Of a stretch of 64,000 nucleotides of DNA, positions 1 through 12,810 are shown piece after piece. The notes below the pieces were generated by a model that worked only from the letters and a program-made list of their open reading frames with translations, did no database searches and was not told the origin of the DNA. The position numbers and the translations under genes are program-made. The number at the start of each line of letters is the position of its first letter. Within the stretch, counting starts at the first letter, position 1. The stretch covers positions 389,552 through 453,551 of the forward strand of contig NMRB01000064.1 of assembly GCA_002633025.1 (NCBI GenBank), read 5' to 3'. This stretch comes from Notospermus geniculatus. Lineage: Eukaryota > Nemertea > Pilidiophora > Heteronemertea > Lineidae.

Positions 1-1340
1 TATTGAAATCACGTCATACAGGTGGCTCCAGAATTGTTTTGTTGGGAGTCTTGGGATTGGTGGGCAGAGAAGGCTTTTGAAGGTGGGCCCCATTGGCACC
101 CATGTCGAGGGGGTTTGGGGGTTCTATCTAGAAACGCTCAGAAAGTGAGCTGTGATTTCAAAGTCAAAGTCAAAGTTTGGGTTTATAATCTGATATACAA
201 CTTACTACGGTAGAGGTTATCACCTTACACTTCAACACCAATCTGTCCGGAAACCTTACAGTAGAACTCAGATGAGCTGCCCATTCAGCGCTACAATCGA
301 GCATTTCCGACCGGTCACATTTACATGTATAGACCTGGGTGGAGAGAGGCCAGTGAGGCAAAGTGACTTGCCCGACGTCTCACGCCCAGTGGGATTCGAA
401 CCCGGGACCCTCTGACCGCTAGTCGGAGACCCGAACCACAACACCACCACATCTTGACTACCAATAAGGGCTGTGACATCACTCCGCCCTCGCACGTATT
501 GGCGTAGTCTTCTGACGTAGTCAATACACGTGGAGTTCTAGGATGCACCACCATGGCTCCCTGGATTGCTTCCTCGCAATCCTGACGAAAACCGATGGTT
601 GGTTTAGAGCATGGGGGTTCAGACCTATGAGTCAGAGTCCATCACAAATGAAATACACAGCCAATCTCAAGCTTTGCCAGTGATCAATTCCATACCTTCC
701 AGGGGTAGTACAGAACTCCCGTAGAATCTAACACGATTTGTGTGGTAATGTCAATCGCTAGTAGAACTCAGATGAGCTGCTCATTCGGCGCTACAGTCGA
801 GCAATTCCGACCAGTACATATTTATACACCTGGGTGGAGAGAGGCCAGTAAGGCAGAGATTTGCCCAAAGTCTTACGCCCAGTGGGATTCGAACCCCGGA
901 CTCTCTGAACACTAGTCGCAGACCTGAACCACCACACCATGGCTCCCTGGATTGCTTCCTCGCAATCCTGACGAAAACCGATGGTTGGTTAGAGCATGGG
1001 GGTTCAGACCTCTGAGTCTGAGGACCGGCACACATTTATACACCTGGGTGGAAGAGGCCAGTAAGGCAAAGAGATTTGCCCAAAGTCTTAGGCCCAGTGG
1101 GATTCGAACCGGGGACCTTCTGACCGCTAGTCGGAGACTCGAACCACCACACCATGGCTCCCTGGATTACTTCCTCACAATCCTGATGAAAACCAATGGT
1201 TGGTTAGACTCTATGTCTAGAGCATGGGGGTTCAGACCTCTGAGTTGGAGTCCACCTCAAATGAAATGTACAGCCAATCTTGAGCTTTGCCAGTAGAGTA
1301 ATCAATTTCATTCCAGGGGTACGAAACTCCCGTAGAATCT
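1..1340 (-). mobile_element. Three tRNA-derived SINE copies with CORE-like bodies
   Basis: Minus-strand B-box GGTTCGAATCC occurs at 391-403, 884-895 and 1099-1110, each preceded (on the minus strand) by a tRNA-like head with CTCCGACTAGCGGTCAGA. Each is followed by a CORE-SINE-like segment (GGCAAGTCACTTTGCCTC, clearest in the first copy) and CCACCCAGGTGTATAAATG. The segments between copies repeat ACCATGGCTCCCTGGATTGC, so the array probably arose by local duplication as well as insertion. No intact tRNA cloverleaf. Confidence 0.8.
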
Positions 1341-1344
1341 GACA

Positions 1345-3100
1345 CGACTTGTGTGGTAATGTCCACTGGCTGCAGGAATTAATTGCCGAAGAAGGCTCAT
1401 CCATCCCCATAACCGCACCAGAAGAGAACTTGGCATGAAACGTCAGCATCAATGCTGTCTATCAACTTTTACAGGCTAAGGCTAACATGGCTAATGCAAT
1501 ATCAGCTTTACAAAGTTAGCATTAAAAAAACGGTGCTGACAAGCAGAATGCGCAGACCTGATTGCACAAATTTGTGATTTGTCACAAAAGCGCCGAAGAT
1601 GATGTTAACGTAATTCTTTGACATGTTTTTCGCAACTTTCGTTCCGTTCAATTTTTCCGTCCCAAAGATGTAATCACAGGCACGTATCGCATTCCTTTGT
1701 GAGGTTAATTTCTATTGGTTGAATTAGAAGGAACCCCCCCCCCCCACAATGGCAAATTTGTCACTTTATGAGTGGATGATTGCAAAGGAAAGAAACTTCC
1801 AAACCAAAATAATCCAAACCCCTGGACGCAATGATCCCGGAACCCGCCGACAGGCGGCAGTACACGACGAAGGCCTTTATGGATCGCTGCTAATATTTTT
1901 ATAGTGTAGGTGATTTTCGGGTTTGTAGCTCATAGGCGTTCGTATGGTACCAAGGGGATGAAGTTGCTCGTTGTTATGGCTGTCCATCAATAGATAATTG
2001 GGAAAGATGTAGATAGTGACTCATACTGTGGAGAAAGCGATGTTGGATTTAGAGATATTTGGGTGTTTTTGGAGATGCACAAGTATTGTTGACGTAACGA
2101 TATGCCACCGCCTGTTGCAAGCGCTGTACTGGTCTGCGTCGTGTACGGCAGTGAAGTGTGCATTGTGTCAGGCGGTTGGGCAGCACAAGTTTTCGTGACG
2201 TCATGGGTTTCAGCCGCCGGCTTATGATGTACACGTTGCTTCGGGAAGTACAGTGCAGAAATGAATGCAAAAAGTCAGGCGATTCAACAGCTCAGATTTT
2301 GATGACATAGTTGGAACAAATCTATATGCCCATTGCGTATGGTTGGCCTCTGGGGTGGGAGAGTGCAGTGTGTGTGTCTGGAGAGTGGGAGAATTGCCAA
2401 AGAGGTCACGTCGAGTGCGATTTTGTTTGTTTTTTAATGTAGGCCTACTTTTGTTTTCGGGACGCAAGGGCCTACGCTGCATGCGGCTTCCAGTCGGTTG
2501 TGTGTTTTTGTGTAGGCCACATGCATGCGTGTTGCTCTAGGCCTATTGCAAACAGAGGGTGAAAAGAAGAGGGAAAGAAAATTTTGGTGTGAGAAGAACA
2601 TCATGGACTAGGCCTAGGCCTACCGATACACCCTTATTTTACGGCTTCCAGTCGGTTGTGTGTTTTTTTCGTGGGCCACTGTTGCTCTATTCCAAACAGA
2701 GCAGAGGGGAAAGACACCAACACCCTGACCAACACTCTGTGAGAGGATGCATTGGCCATACGTGGACAATGCATCCTCTCACCAACCACCCATTCTGCCA
2801 CTTAGTTACCATCCACATTGACCACAACCCATTCCACCTTGGCGGCAGAGTCGGTTGGCGTTCGCCTGTCACTGTAGCTAGGCCTAGGCCTAATACTTTC
2901 ACCGCCTTTAGTTCTTCAGGGGCATGCCCTATTACCTTCCGTTTTCAGTTATAACTTTATCACTCATTGTTGCACAAAACAACCATCTATTCAGAAACAA
3001 ATCCTCTAAAATCTATCCCTACCCCCACCCTGGTTCCGTTAACTCTGGATAGAAAGAGTTCAGAAGTTTTATTATGTGGTATCATTACATGTAGCTCCTT
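1345..3100. other. Intergenic stretch, no supported gene
   Basis: Contains a poly-C run at about 1733-1746 and two near-copies of CGGCTTCCAGTCGGTTGTGT (2483 and 2641 regions) surrounded by TAGGCCTA words. The 2265-2540 and 2559-2954 open frames cross this duplication and show no domain; I do not call them genes. Confidence 0.5.
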
Positions 3101-3539
3101 TTCAACTTACGGCCTTTAAAGCGCGCCACGCATGCTCGATCCCGACCTGGATCTGTGCCGAGCACGGTTTCGGTACAATTTCCACTGACACTAATCGGTC
3201 AAGGCCAGAGCACAGTGAGTCAAAATAGCATGCTGGTCACAGCATTGATGTCATGAGTGTCAAGGTCAGTTACTGGGCATGCACATGCGAGTCGCGCCGG
3301 GCCCGGTGTCCATTTCCTCACTTCACGTTTTCCAACCATGCCGTACTCGACCCAGGCTGAGCCCACCTCCTCTTGAGGTTCTCGGCCCACTTGGATTTAG
3401 CATAGCGTCGAGCAGGCTCGATCCATTTCCTACGACTTTTCTGCCGTGCCGTGCCCCGGTCGAGCACGGATAAATTGTGCGAGTGGAAAAGAGGCATTGC
3501 CTTTGTTTATAATGAATGACTCTCCAAATTTTGATGTTG

Positions 3540-3690
3540 TGGACCTATGAGTGGACCCATTTTTCTGTGAGGGCAACTCTCCTTGACAGCGCAGGTTTGC
3601 TCCGGGCATTCTGGTTTCCTCCTGCTGTACATATACACGTAATTTGCCCAATATTATCCAGGGCCAATAATGCCATATTTGGCACTAGGA
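3540..3690 (+). mobile_element. SINE 3' tail fragment
   Basis: The stretch with GGTTTCCTCCTGCTGTACAT and CCAATAATGCC resembles the tail of the SINE at 33705-33880 (GTTTCCTCCTACCGTACATT, TATAATGCC). The tRNA-like head is missing or decayed. Confidence 0.5.
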
Positions 3691-4238
3691 TCTCAACTCG
3701 CTACTTATCTGTACATTACAGAGAAAAAATGCACATGTTTTGATAGAATAATGTCTGCAACGACCACTATTGCACTATAATTAAGATTTACAAGACTGAT
3801 TCAAGTCATGATCACCGATCAGCCCCGCAGGGCTGTGCCTGCTGTCACGGCCAAAAAAGTGTGGTTGCAAGATTAGATTTTCCTTCCTCATCGAGTCTGA
3901 GAGAAATCCTCAAGTTGAGTAAGCAATGTGATTTAATTAGATAGATTTGATGGATGGTACTTCTGTTCAACATCTTAAATCAATTCAACGGTTACTCAAC
4001 AAGCTAGCTGTGCTGAGTGATTTGTTATGATGCGTGCAGCAGCCATCTTGAATTTTTTTAAAGAAGGTTCTTTAAAGAGTGTGAAGTCAGGTTCCCACTC
4101 GGCTGATGAGTTGGAAAGTGACAAGATCAGATTATTTCTTGTTGAAATTTCTTGTGAACTGGTTGTGCCAGTCAAGGTGTCTGAATAGAGATTCAAATGA
4201 CGCCATCTTGAATCTATTACTTTATTCCCATCAGGAAT

Positions 4239-4303
4239 TTATTGCCTTTAAGAGCATATTTATTGCCTTTAAGAGCATATTTTATTGCCTTTAAGAGCAT
4301 ATT
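4239..4303 (+). repeat. 21-22-bp tandem repeat, three copies
   Basis: ATTGCCTTTAAGAGCATATT is repeated three times nearly exactly. The flanking 3.7-6.0-kb region is AT-rich with only short, unsupported open frames. Confidence 0.9.
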
Positions 4304-6508
4304 TGTACATCTGCCTTAGAATACCATTTAGAACACGGTCAACTGCAAAATAATCTTGGCTTACGTCGGCAAGGGCCATAATCTGCTAAAATACAAAATG
4401 TGTAATTTTGAAATTGTGAATTTCATGGGCCATGAAATTATTCTTAGTGTCATTTTTGACTGCCGTGACTATCCCTTTAACAGCTAGCTGGATTTAATGT
4501 GGATCAATTTGCACTTTCACGACTGCAAAACAAATCAACATTTCAACATGTGATAAGAGATAAAATAGGTTAGATAACCGTGACATTCAAATCAGTTTTC
4601 AAGCTCCTTTCATATCAACAGAATCCAAATTCAACTCGTATTTTTGAGAGAGTCAGGCATGTTGACTCTACGCACCATTCTTGTGATAATATCAACAGGA
4701 ATTGGTCCACATATTTCCATTGAAGCATCTAAGATGTTTGAATTTGTGACAAGTAGATTTTTCAGTAGTTTAATGTACCGAAATATAATGTCACCATTGA
4801 ATATCTTGCCTCAAGTATCTATATTTAAAAATATTTCATTTAAACCCCGCAGATTGTTGTCAAACTTTTTACGTCAATCGCAAGATAAGTTACGCAAAAT
4901 CAATGCAGCAGCATGCGATATGAATTTGTGATATAGAAATCCTCATTTCGGGCGAATAAGTTCTATATGAAGCCCGACATTTCAGATGCGCAAATTTGTC
5001 CCAATGGTACTTGACATTGTTGCGGAATTTCCTCGTAAATTAAGGAGAATCTTATGAACAGGCTTCCATAATTGTGGAGTAGTTCTATTCTGTGCATGAA
5101 TGTGCGAGATTGCTGTGCATGTGAATGGATGCACACAAATTCCATACACTATATGATAAGATATACCACTGAATGGTACTTATGGATAGAAACTGATTGC
5201 GTTTGTTATAATACATTAAATAACTTGGGAATGAGGAACCCGCAAACTAACACCACGATGTGGCGCTGTCAGTGTAAGACACGGAAGTTCCTATTTTCTA
5301 CAGTACAGTATTTCCATTTACTTCTTGCCCCAAAATAAACCACTCTGTTTGGTTCGATTTCGATTAAATTACACAGCCCTGTTTCATTTTCAAAGTTTTC
5401 CATATATCACTGCTTTGTTTTGTCAGAAATGCCACAAGATGCTATAATACGGACAACGTCTTTTGGGGGCAAATACCAGAAAATTGTGCAGAAAAATGTA
5501 CAGTTTTTTTGACGATGCGACGTCAACAGCTATACAGGTGACGTCAGTACGTCATTCGGGTCTTATACTCGCTGCACCATCTATTATTCCAGTTTGTCAC
5601 GCGGGTTCCCCATTCCGCAGTCAATATCCCGAAGCAATGTCAACACCCCCGCCACATCCGACACATCATACCAAACGTCTCATCGGCAACAGTCATGATA
5701 TTTTATCCTTTGCTGCAAATGCTCAGAAAATGCACGGTATCTCGTTCATGATAGGATTTACTGGCTCTCATTTCCTTGGTTCTTTTCATCACTGCCCCGC
5801 CAATCACTACCAAGCCAAACGTCAAATGCCGAACGGTAATCTTTTTTGACATTCGTACAGACAGCAGAAGGATCAGCGCAACATAAAACCAGTGGTTATA
5901 ATTTACTGTTTATTGGCCGAGAAGCAAGGCACGCATCATAGGGGAATATTTGGCTGTATATTGTGGCTAAGGTTGCATTGGCAGGAGTGGTGTCCATAAG
6001 GAAACCTACCTTCACCCTCCTCGGGCGAGTTCGGTTCAGGATGGATTGATCACTTTTACATGACGCGGGTTCGGTAACCGGCCTCGATCCAGTTCGTGGT
6101 CTGTTCTTGACCTTCCCGAGACTCGCGTGGCGAACTGAACTGGCCTGAGGAAGGTGGAGGTCAGTTGTTTCGCTTTTACATGGGAAAAAATAACCGAACC
6201 CTCCTCGATCCAGTCTCGATCTGGAATGCACCGGCACCGTGTTAAAAGCCCTAAAGAGACCAATCAGCCTCATAGATATCTGAGGATTTGACATTTTCAT
6301 TCAAGTTGATCCTTGCAAAGTATAGAGGTGTTGGAAAGTACAAAGACAAGTATTCACATGAGATCAATTTAAAACAGTGACAAAGTCCATCCTCCTGCAG
6401 CAAATAGGTTGGAACACACCCAAAATTTATTTGTTTTTATGGTTTTTTCCTTCTTCCATCTTTAAAACCAACCATTTTATTTATATCAAAAGTGGCTCAG
6501 GCTGTTAA

Positions 6509-6686
6509 TTTTCGTCATTTGACGAATCTGAGTTGCAATCCTTGAGAAAATGGAGAAAGCAGCTATGAAGCTGCAAATTGCAGCGATTATTCTGTACAGC
6601 ACAACAAATAATCCCTGCAATTTGCAAGTGCATAGCTTTTTCTGTTTCCCCAAGGATCACAACATAGATTCCTCAACTGACGAAAA
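6509..6686. mobile_element. Palindromic foldback MITE
   Basis: Ends TTTTCGTCATTTGACGAAT and (inverted) ATTCCTCAACTGACGAAAA; inner arms GCTGCAAATTGCAG and CTGCAATTTGCA also pair. About 178 bp, no coding. Confidence 0.7.
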
Positions 6687-7030
6687 TGTGAACATCCAGC
6701 CCCTAATCAAGCAAAGGTCTGTAGTGTAAGGCAGTATAGTGACATTGGAAATCATTTTCTTACTGTAACACTGCAAAAAGACTGCAAATTCCAAGAGAAA
6801 TTAGCAAATCCACAAGTAGATGATGTAGAGGGTTCAGGGTCAATTTTTCACAGGCCATCCCACTCACTCAGCCCTAAATTGATGAAATACAGATAAGTCT
6901 GGTACCCAGAGAGTAATCGCAGTAATAAATGGCTCCTTAGTGAGTGATACAGACCCAATAATCTAAGAACAATGACCCATTCAATGGCATTGGCATCGAT
7001 TTTCAGATTTTCCAGCATGAGTTTCTTCCC

Positions 7031-7120
7031 ATGTTTCCGCCAGAGGGGGGATGACAGCGATCTATCCCGCTCAAATTATTTCAGGATGATATCACCCTCC
7101 TCAAGTTTGCTGACTAGTTT
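7031..7120 (+). mobile_element. Fragment of the GTGTTTCCGCCAGAGGGG MITE family
   Basis: Shares TGTTTCCGCCAGAGGGGGGA and the CCCTCCTCAAGTTTGC tail with copies at 34098-34231 and 46607-46700. The left terminus is present, the right terminus is lost. Confidence 0.6.
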
Positions 7121-7398
7121 TAAAATTATATCGTGGCATTGGTAAGCTTTGATTTTTGCTTCATGTTATGTCTGAGATGCTTGGAAATCACTTCTTTCAC
7201 ACTGCTTATTTCAAACAATTTTCTACAGAATCTCCTCCTTGGTGCTTCGCAGTATGAGCCACCTCTGTTCCCCATCACCCCCTCAAAAATAATCCTGGCG
7301 GAATAAACCCTGCTTCCTGTTGAATCTGACAAGTTCGCCATCTGAAACATCGTTGTTTTTCAGTGCCAAGCAACAGCTTGTGAATTAAGCTTGGGGAA

Positions 7399-7748
7399 TT
7401 AAAGGGAGACTCCATTCATTGTGCAAAATTTTGAATTTTTGAAGTACCGTATTGTTAATACATTCAAATTCATTGATATCTGAAACATATCATATTTTTT
7501 TTAATCAGCAAACTCATCATTTAAGTATTTTTATTGCATCCCAATTAAGGGGACCATTGCACAGCACATGTGATGTCATATGTGCTCAATGCATATTTAT
7601 GAACGTACAACCAATAGGCCTAGCAGTCACAGTATTAATTAGCTCATTAGGTCGTCGGCCTACTTAAGTGACATCACAACTCGTGGAAATAGTCTCCATG
7701 GATTATTTAAAAATTCAAAAGTTTACAATGAGTGGAGTCTCCCTTTAA
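7399..7748. mobile_element. 350-bp MITE with TTAA target duplication
   Basis: TTAA then AGGGAGACTCCATTCATTGT at the left; ACAATGAGTGGAGTCTCCCT then TTAA at the right. TTAA duplications occur with piggyBac- and Kolobok-type elements. Internal sequence is AT-rich and non-coding. Confidence 0.85.
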
Positions 7749-8180
7749 CACTCGAAATAGCAAGTTAATCGACACGATGTAAGAAATCAAATTACAGGTG
7801 AAAAACTAACTTTTCGCCCATTAAAAATGGTGCACACATCTTCCTCTCTGGCGTCAGCACATTCATACGATCTGAAACTTGATTGAAGAGACCCAGCAGA
7901 CTTCACGTCATTCCACGCATGTACTGACAACAAAATTAAATCATTTTTTCCCACAAGGAGCAATCGCAAGAAAACTTGCCTCCCATGCGGCGGTACAGAA
8001 TTTCTAAAATTTAATTTTGAGCAAAGACCGACTGCATGCTATTCTTTGACCAGTCAATAAATGAAATGAAGTTGAACTGCCAGTCAAAAGAATATTCAGA
8101 CAATTACTGAAATAGAATAGATACATGTATAGCAGGGCATCAAATTCAGCTATGTAGCAGAAGTATACTGGCCAATAATA

Positions 8181-9618
8181 ATGGGGAACCAGCGTGCCCA
8201 AAGGAGGCGCTGGGAACAATTCAGTTTTAACACAAAGGCACATGCGCTGCAGACCTGCCAACCCCTAAATACCCCTCTCAGTATTTTGCCCCTGAATTTC
8301 AGGGTTTTTCAGTATTTTTGAGGGGTCTCTCAGTAACGCTTTGATCACTCAAGCAAACGTTTTCCAGCACTTTCATTGTCTCCCAATTGCTGTCTGTGAA
8401 GTGTAATTAAGCTAATCATCAATTGCAAAACATCATCATGATGACTTTCACAAAGCGCCTTCCATTCATCACAATATTCTTGCTGATAGGTCTGCTGCCT
8501 TCTTTTCTTCTCAGTCCCATCTGTAGTTTCGTTACCCGCCAATTAGACATCTAAAATCATACTGCAAACTCATGAGCTGTCAAAAAACAGCTGATACGTC
8601 CGCCATTGTTAAGCATGAGAACGTTGAACGTTAAGCATGAGAACGTTCCGACGTTGCAGCTTGGCTTGACTTTCGACGTCATAGTTTTAACTGAGATGTT
8701 CGTCAGCACCACGTCATGGATTAGTTCCGCCGGTTCCTCATTAAATGCAGGAGAAAACAAGAGCTTCAAGAGGAACCTGGTCAAAGAGAGTGATTCTTCT
8801 TTTCTTGTGAATTGGGCCTGACCCACACTTAACGATAAACAGGTACCAATGTATTCACAGCACCACCTCGCAAGTCTGACCACATTCCATCTTCTGGCAT
8901 TTTTAACCATCCACCAATTCCACCGCTGACGTGTTTTTTTGGGCAAATTTATGTCTTCTTCAATTCAATTCTCGTACGGGTGACAGTCCAATAATCAATG
9001 GCTGAACGTCAACCACTGGCAAGAACTTGGGAAGAATACTCAACGAAATTTCTTCGCCTGAATCCTTTGACATGCGACAGGTGCTGCAGGTGGACGAATA
9101 ACTTGTCTCACTTAATGAACTAGAGATAACTTGGGCTACCACTCAGCTGAGATTGCTGACACTGTGCAAGGAAGGTCAGAATGAGGAACCGGCGGAAATA
9201 ATCTGTGACGTGGCGCTGACGAACAACTCAGTTAAAACTATGACGTCGAAAGTCAAGCCAACGTTATTTGCCATTTAATTCTGACCCTATACCCTACTTC
9301 TAGCCCTAATATACCTGAAGTAGTCCATTGAATTTCGAATTTTACACGTTTATCATCAAGTATAGGACTGACTCAATGTATCTGAATGTTTTCAAACGAT
9401 AATTCAAACGGGAACATGTTGAATTTCATCGATAACTTTTAACTATTTTAGTGTAAACAACAGACTGAAGAGCAACGTCATTAATTCTGAATGACGCGTC
9501 GCACATAACGTCACGAACGATGCGCGACGTCAGTGACGTTTTCAACATCGCAGTGCATGCGCTTTTGTGTTAGTCTAGTTGTTCCCCAGCGCCTCCTTTG
9601 GGCACGCCGCAGTTCCCC
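8181..9618. mobile_element. Nested imperfect inverted-repeat element, about 1.4 kb
   Basis: Outer arms: GTGCCCAAAGGAGGCGCTGG at 8192 and its inverse CCAGCGCCTCCTTTGGGCAC at 9586. Inner arms of about 85 bp: 8660-8745 and 9178-9265 (GGCTTGACTTTCGACGTCAT inverted). Open frames at 8557-8946 and 8606-8821 run through the inner arm and are not credible genes. Confidence 0.7.
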
Positions 9619-9811
9619 TGCCTGGGCAGTCATGAACATCACATCCATCCTTAGACCCCATACAGATTCTTTTAGCATTTATAACCATCTTGCCATACCA
9701 TGACTGATTTGTGTTTTGTGACACTGCTTATTAAGATTTTTTTGTAAAATGGCTCTCTGGGGTCATTTTATCCAATTCAGAATACTCCAAAGTACTAAGT
9801 ACTGTCAATAA

Positions 9812-9986
9812 GGCCACACTTTTTTTATTTATTGGATTACGGATCCGCCCCCCAGGTTTTTTGAAAATGTTGAAAAAAAATAAAATTCCCGATGGTCTAT
9901 ATTTTATTTTTATTTTTATTCCCTCCCCTCCTACATAGGTTTTGGCCTGAAAAATCCGTAATCCAATAAATATAAAAAGTGTGGCC
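9812..9986. mobile_element. 175-bp MITE, TAA target duplication (Harbinger-like)
   Basis: TAA, GGCCACACTTTTTTTAT ... ATAAAAAGTGTGGCC, TAA. Further paired arm TTGGATTACGGATC. Same family ends as 52289-52891. The 3-bp TAA duplication fits PIF/Harbinger. Confidence 0.82.
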
Positions 9987-9999
9987 TAACCTCTGAAAT

Positions 10000-10865
10000 A
10001 AGAAATCAATAAATTTGGTCACAGCGGAAGCAGCTCTCAGCCCTCTACTCAGGCTGATCAGCCACTTAGGCCTACTCAAAAAGTTATAGAGAAGACCAGT
10101 CACATCCTCGTCAAAAACCAACAGGCAGAGATTTCAAGATCTCCACTGGATGAAAATTCGCCTCTCTCATCTGGAACACCCCCCTTTTGCAAACCAGGCA
10201 ATCTTGTTATAAATCACACAGCAGTAATAAAAATATTTGCTCAGAATTTCTCCGCGGAACAGTCAAATCTAGCTCCTCTTTTATGGCCCATTACACCAGG
10301 TCAGGTATGGCACTCTCAGCCGTGTTATAGCCCTTAAATCACGTTCAGTCATTTCAGGCAGCCTTACATCGCTTTATCCTTGATGGAGGCAACTGACTCC
10401 TAATAGAATACTCAATTAGTTCGTTGGATTTAATGGGTAGACAAATCACTCAGCTAGCTCCATTAACAAACATACCAATTACTTATAATTAATTTGTGAT
10501 TGTTTTGGTCGACTGTGATGCGAGCACGTCCTTGTTAAATTCCCCGCGTTGCAGTAGCAAAGGTAATATTGAAATTAAACGCCGTTATTCAGTTGATGGA
10601 TGACTCGTTTCGCGCCGACAATTGTTCGCGTAATCTGACGCACGGGTACCGGTATAAAGATAATTTCATCTTCATCACTGATTCCTTTAATTCGGCTGTG
10701 CAAACGAATTCATGCAATTTCCCAAAGGTATTTCACCAAAAGCAGTGGCAGGGCTTCCCCATGATTGGGACACCGTGCATGTGGCCGTGTAAAAAAACCA
10801 CTGGGCAGCATCATCAACTGATTTTAACCCTTTCGCTGCATATAACATTTCAGCAGTGTCCTAAA
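10000..10865. other. Intergenic stretch, nothing supported
   Basis: No open frame with recognisable domains; the 100-codon frame at 10569-10871 has no motif and runs into a foldback. Confidence 0.4.
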
Positions 10866-11107
10866 GCCTAGCGTACATCGACCTTGCAACTGGAAGCAAC
10901 ACCTGGCAATGGCGTTTCCGGCAACACTTGGCGATTACCTAGAACCAACAGCAACTGATCAGATGCTCAAACAGGCCGATGTACCCGCACTGGCAACGCT
11001 ATTGCTGACCGTTGCCGCTAGTTCCAGCCAGTTGCTCACGTTCTACTCATTGCCAGCAGTTGCTTCTAGTCGTCTTCAGTTGCTTCCGATGTACGCACGC
11101 TGGTAAT
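10866..11107. mobile_element. Foldback element
   Basis: Left CTAGCGTACATCGACCTTGC and GGAAGCAACACCTGGCAATG pair with right CATTGCCAGCAGTTGCTTC and GATGTACGCACGCTGG. The 65-codon open frame inside is a by-product. Confidence 0.65.
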
Positions 11108-11813
11108 GACTTTCCTCATTTGTGCAGTACACCTGGTCATGTGGTGGAATCATGTGACCCACAAAATTTCAATTTACAGGGGGCAAAATTGGCAAAAGAT
11201 TGCAGGGAATCTAGCAGCCCGAAGCCTGAGCTAATTGGGCAAGTGCTTGAACAGAGAAATTCTGACCACTGCAGGGGAGGAATCTTTGGGAGGTATTGCC
11301 CATATTACAAGTATTCAGGAGGTCTTTCTATTTATCACTGACTTGTACCATAAATATGGCCAACATATTGAATCCTACCAAAACCAACAAATTGGAAATA
11401 ACCCCCAAAATATGAGACAACTCTGACATTTCCACACTTATGAATTTTAGCTACAAATTCCATCCAGGCACTCATTACTGGTGATATAATATTGGACGAG
11501 CTCCAACAACTCTGAATATACATGTATATGAGAATATATCACGCAGAAAACATTAAGCACACATTATGACAAATAAGGCATCTTGTGCATTCGTCCTGAG
11601 AAATCGTAAATAAGCACTTATCATAAATGTGGACAAATTAATGAGAATATTGCCAGGTGCCTCGGCGGGGAGCAGCATACCAAAAAACCAACACCCATGT
11701 TGTCATTCTAATTATAAATTTTTTTTTTCATTTGCAAAAATCACTGAGCTAAAATGGTACAAATCTAGGGTCCCGATTATATCTGACATTATCCTATTTG
11801 ACCCCTCTTCTTT

Positions 11814-11980
11814 CAGGGGCGGATCCACGATTTTCGGCACAGTGCTAGAAACATTGAAATCGGCGGTGAATTTCAATGATTTGCTCCAAATTACAGAATT
11901 TCACAGTCAATTTTACAGATTTGTTGGCCAAGAAAAGGGGGGGGGGCGTGCGCCGGGTGCCTTTCTTAGATCCGTGCCTG
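11814..11980. mobile_element. hAT-like MITE, CAGGGGCGGATCC family, copy 1
   Basis: Ends CAGGGGCGGATCCACGATTT and (inverted) AGATCCGTGCCTG, with a G-run near the right end. Body (GAAATCGGCGGTGAATTTCA, ATTTTACAGATTTGTTGGCC) is shared with 27992-28166. Confidence 0.85.
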
Positions 11981-12492
11981 TCTTTTAAGGAAGAGGGAAC
12001 ACCAACTCTACAAAATGGGGATATGCCCACGCTGGGTCATCTGTATCTAAGACATACAAGATCCAGTCACGTTGCCTAAAATTCCCATCCAGTCATATGT
12101 GTAATGTCAACCACTCCACCCTAAAATGTGCCACATTCTATTCTACTCGGCCGATCCGACCATTTTGCTCCAGTGACTTCGCATACGAAAAAAAGGAATT
12201 ATAATCAGAATGACAATTGCTCTCCAACAATAAGCTTCAAATGCACCGCCTTCAGTGTCATCATACAATGTCAATGCATAATCACACGACATCCTTGATT
12301 TTGGGGAGGAAAAAGCCCAAAAATATGTCCCCATGAAAGAAATCACTTAAAACCAAAACCACTGCAAAAACATTACCCGTACGGTAATAAGAGAGCAGAA
12401 ATACATGGTAGTGCATGATATACATGTATTACTACATGTATTTTTGCAGTGGTTTGGGGTCTGTGATATATTCCTGATGCTAGCAGCAACCA

Positions 12493-12625
12493 GGGCCAAC
12501 GGCACAGAAAGTCCGATAGTGCTTTCGTGCCTTTCGGCGGTTTAGTTAATGGGGAAATGCGTTATAACTAGGTAACTGCCGATAAAGCGCCGGTAGCACT
12601 ATCGGACTTTCTGTGCAGTCGGCCC
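12493..12625. mobile_element. 133-bp palindromic MITE
   Basis: GGCACAGAAAGTCCGATAGTG at the left pairs with CACTATCGGACTTTCTGTGC at the right, outer GGGCC/GGCCC. Stem of about 30 bp. Confidence 0.85.
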
Positions 12626-12654
12626 AGGTAAAAAATAAATGACATTTATCACAT

Positions 12655-12810
12655 TAAGAGGACCCTTAGGGATACCTGCTTATTGTCCCAGGTGAAAACT
12701 TAAGAGCGATGTAGGGATGATTAATCCCAAATGCTCAGGATCTGAACCTGGGCTGGGATTTTTCGCTTTGCTACATGTAAGTGGTCGTGATAACCACTAC
12801 ACTATCGTTT
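12655..12810 (-). mobile_element. tRNA-Val-derived SINE
   Basis: On the minus strand GTAGTGGTTATCACG (12801-12786) is the A-box/D-arm of tRNA-Val, and GGTTCAGATCC (12748-12738) a B-box. The anticodon stem is degenerate (TTACATG loop), so this is not a functional tRNA. A SINE body follows to about 12655. Confidence 0.7.

Noticed and set aside
391-403. Functional tRNA genes at the SINE B-boxes
   Set aside because: No cloverleaf, no acceptor pairing, repeated with a SINE body.
5896-6300. 134-codon minus frame
   Set aside because: Runs through inverted TCGGTTC/GAACCGA and CTCGATCCAG words of a decayed element; Arg/Pro-rich with no motif.
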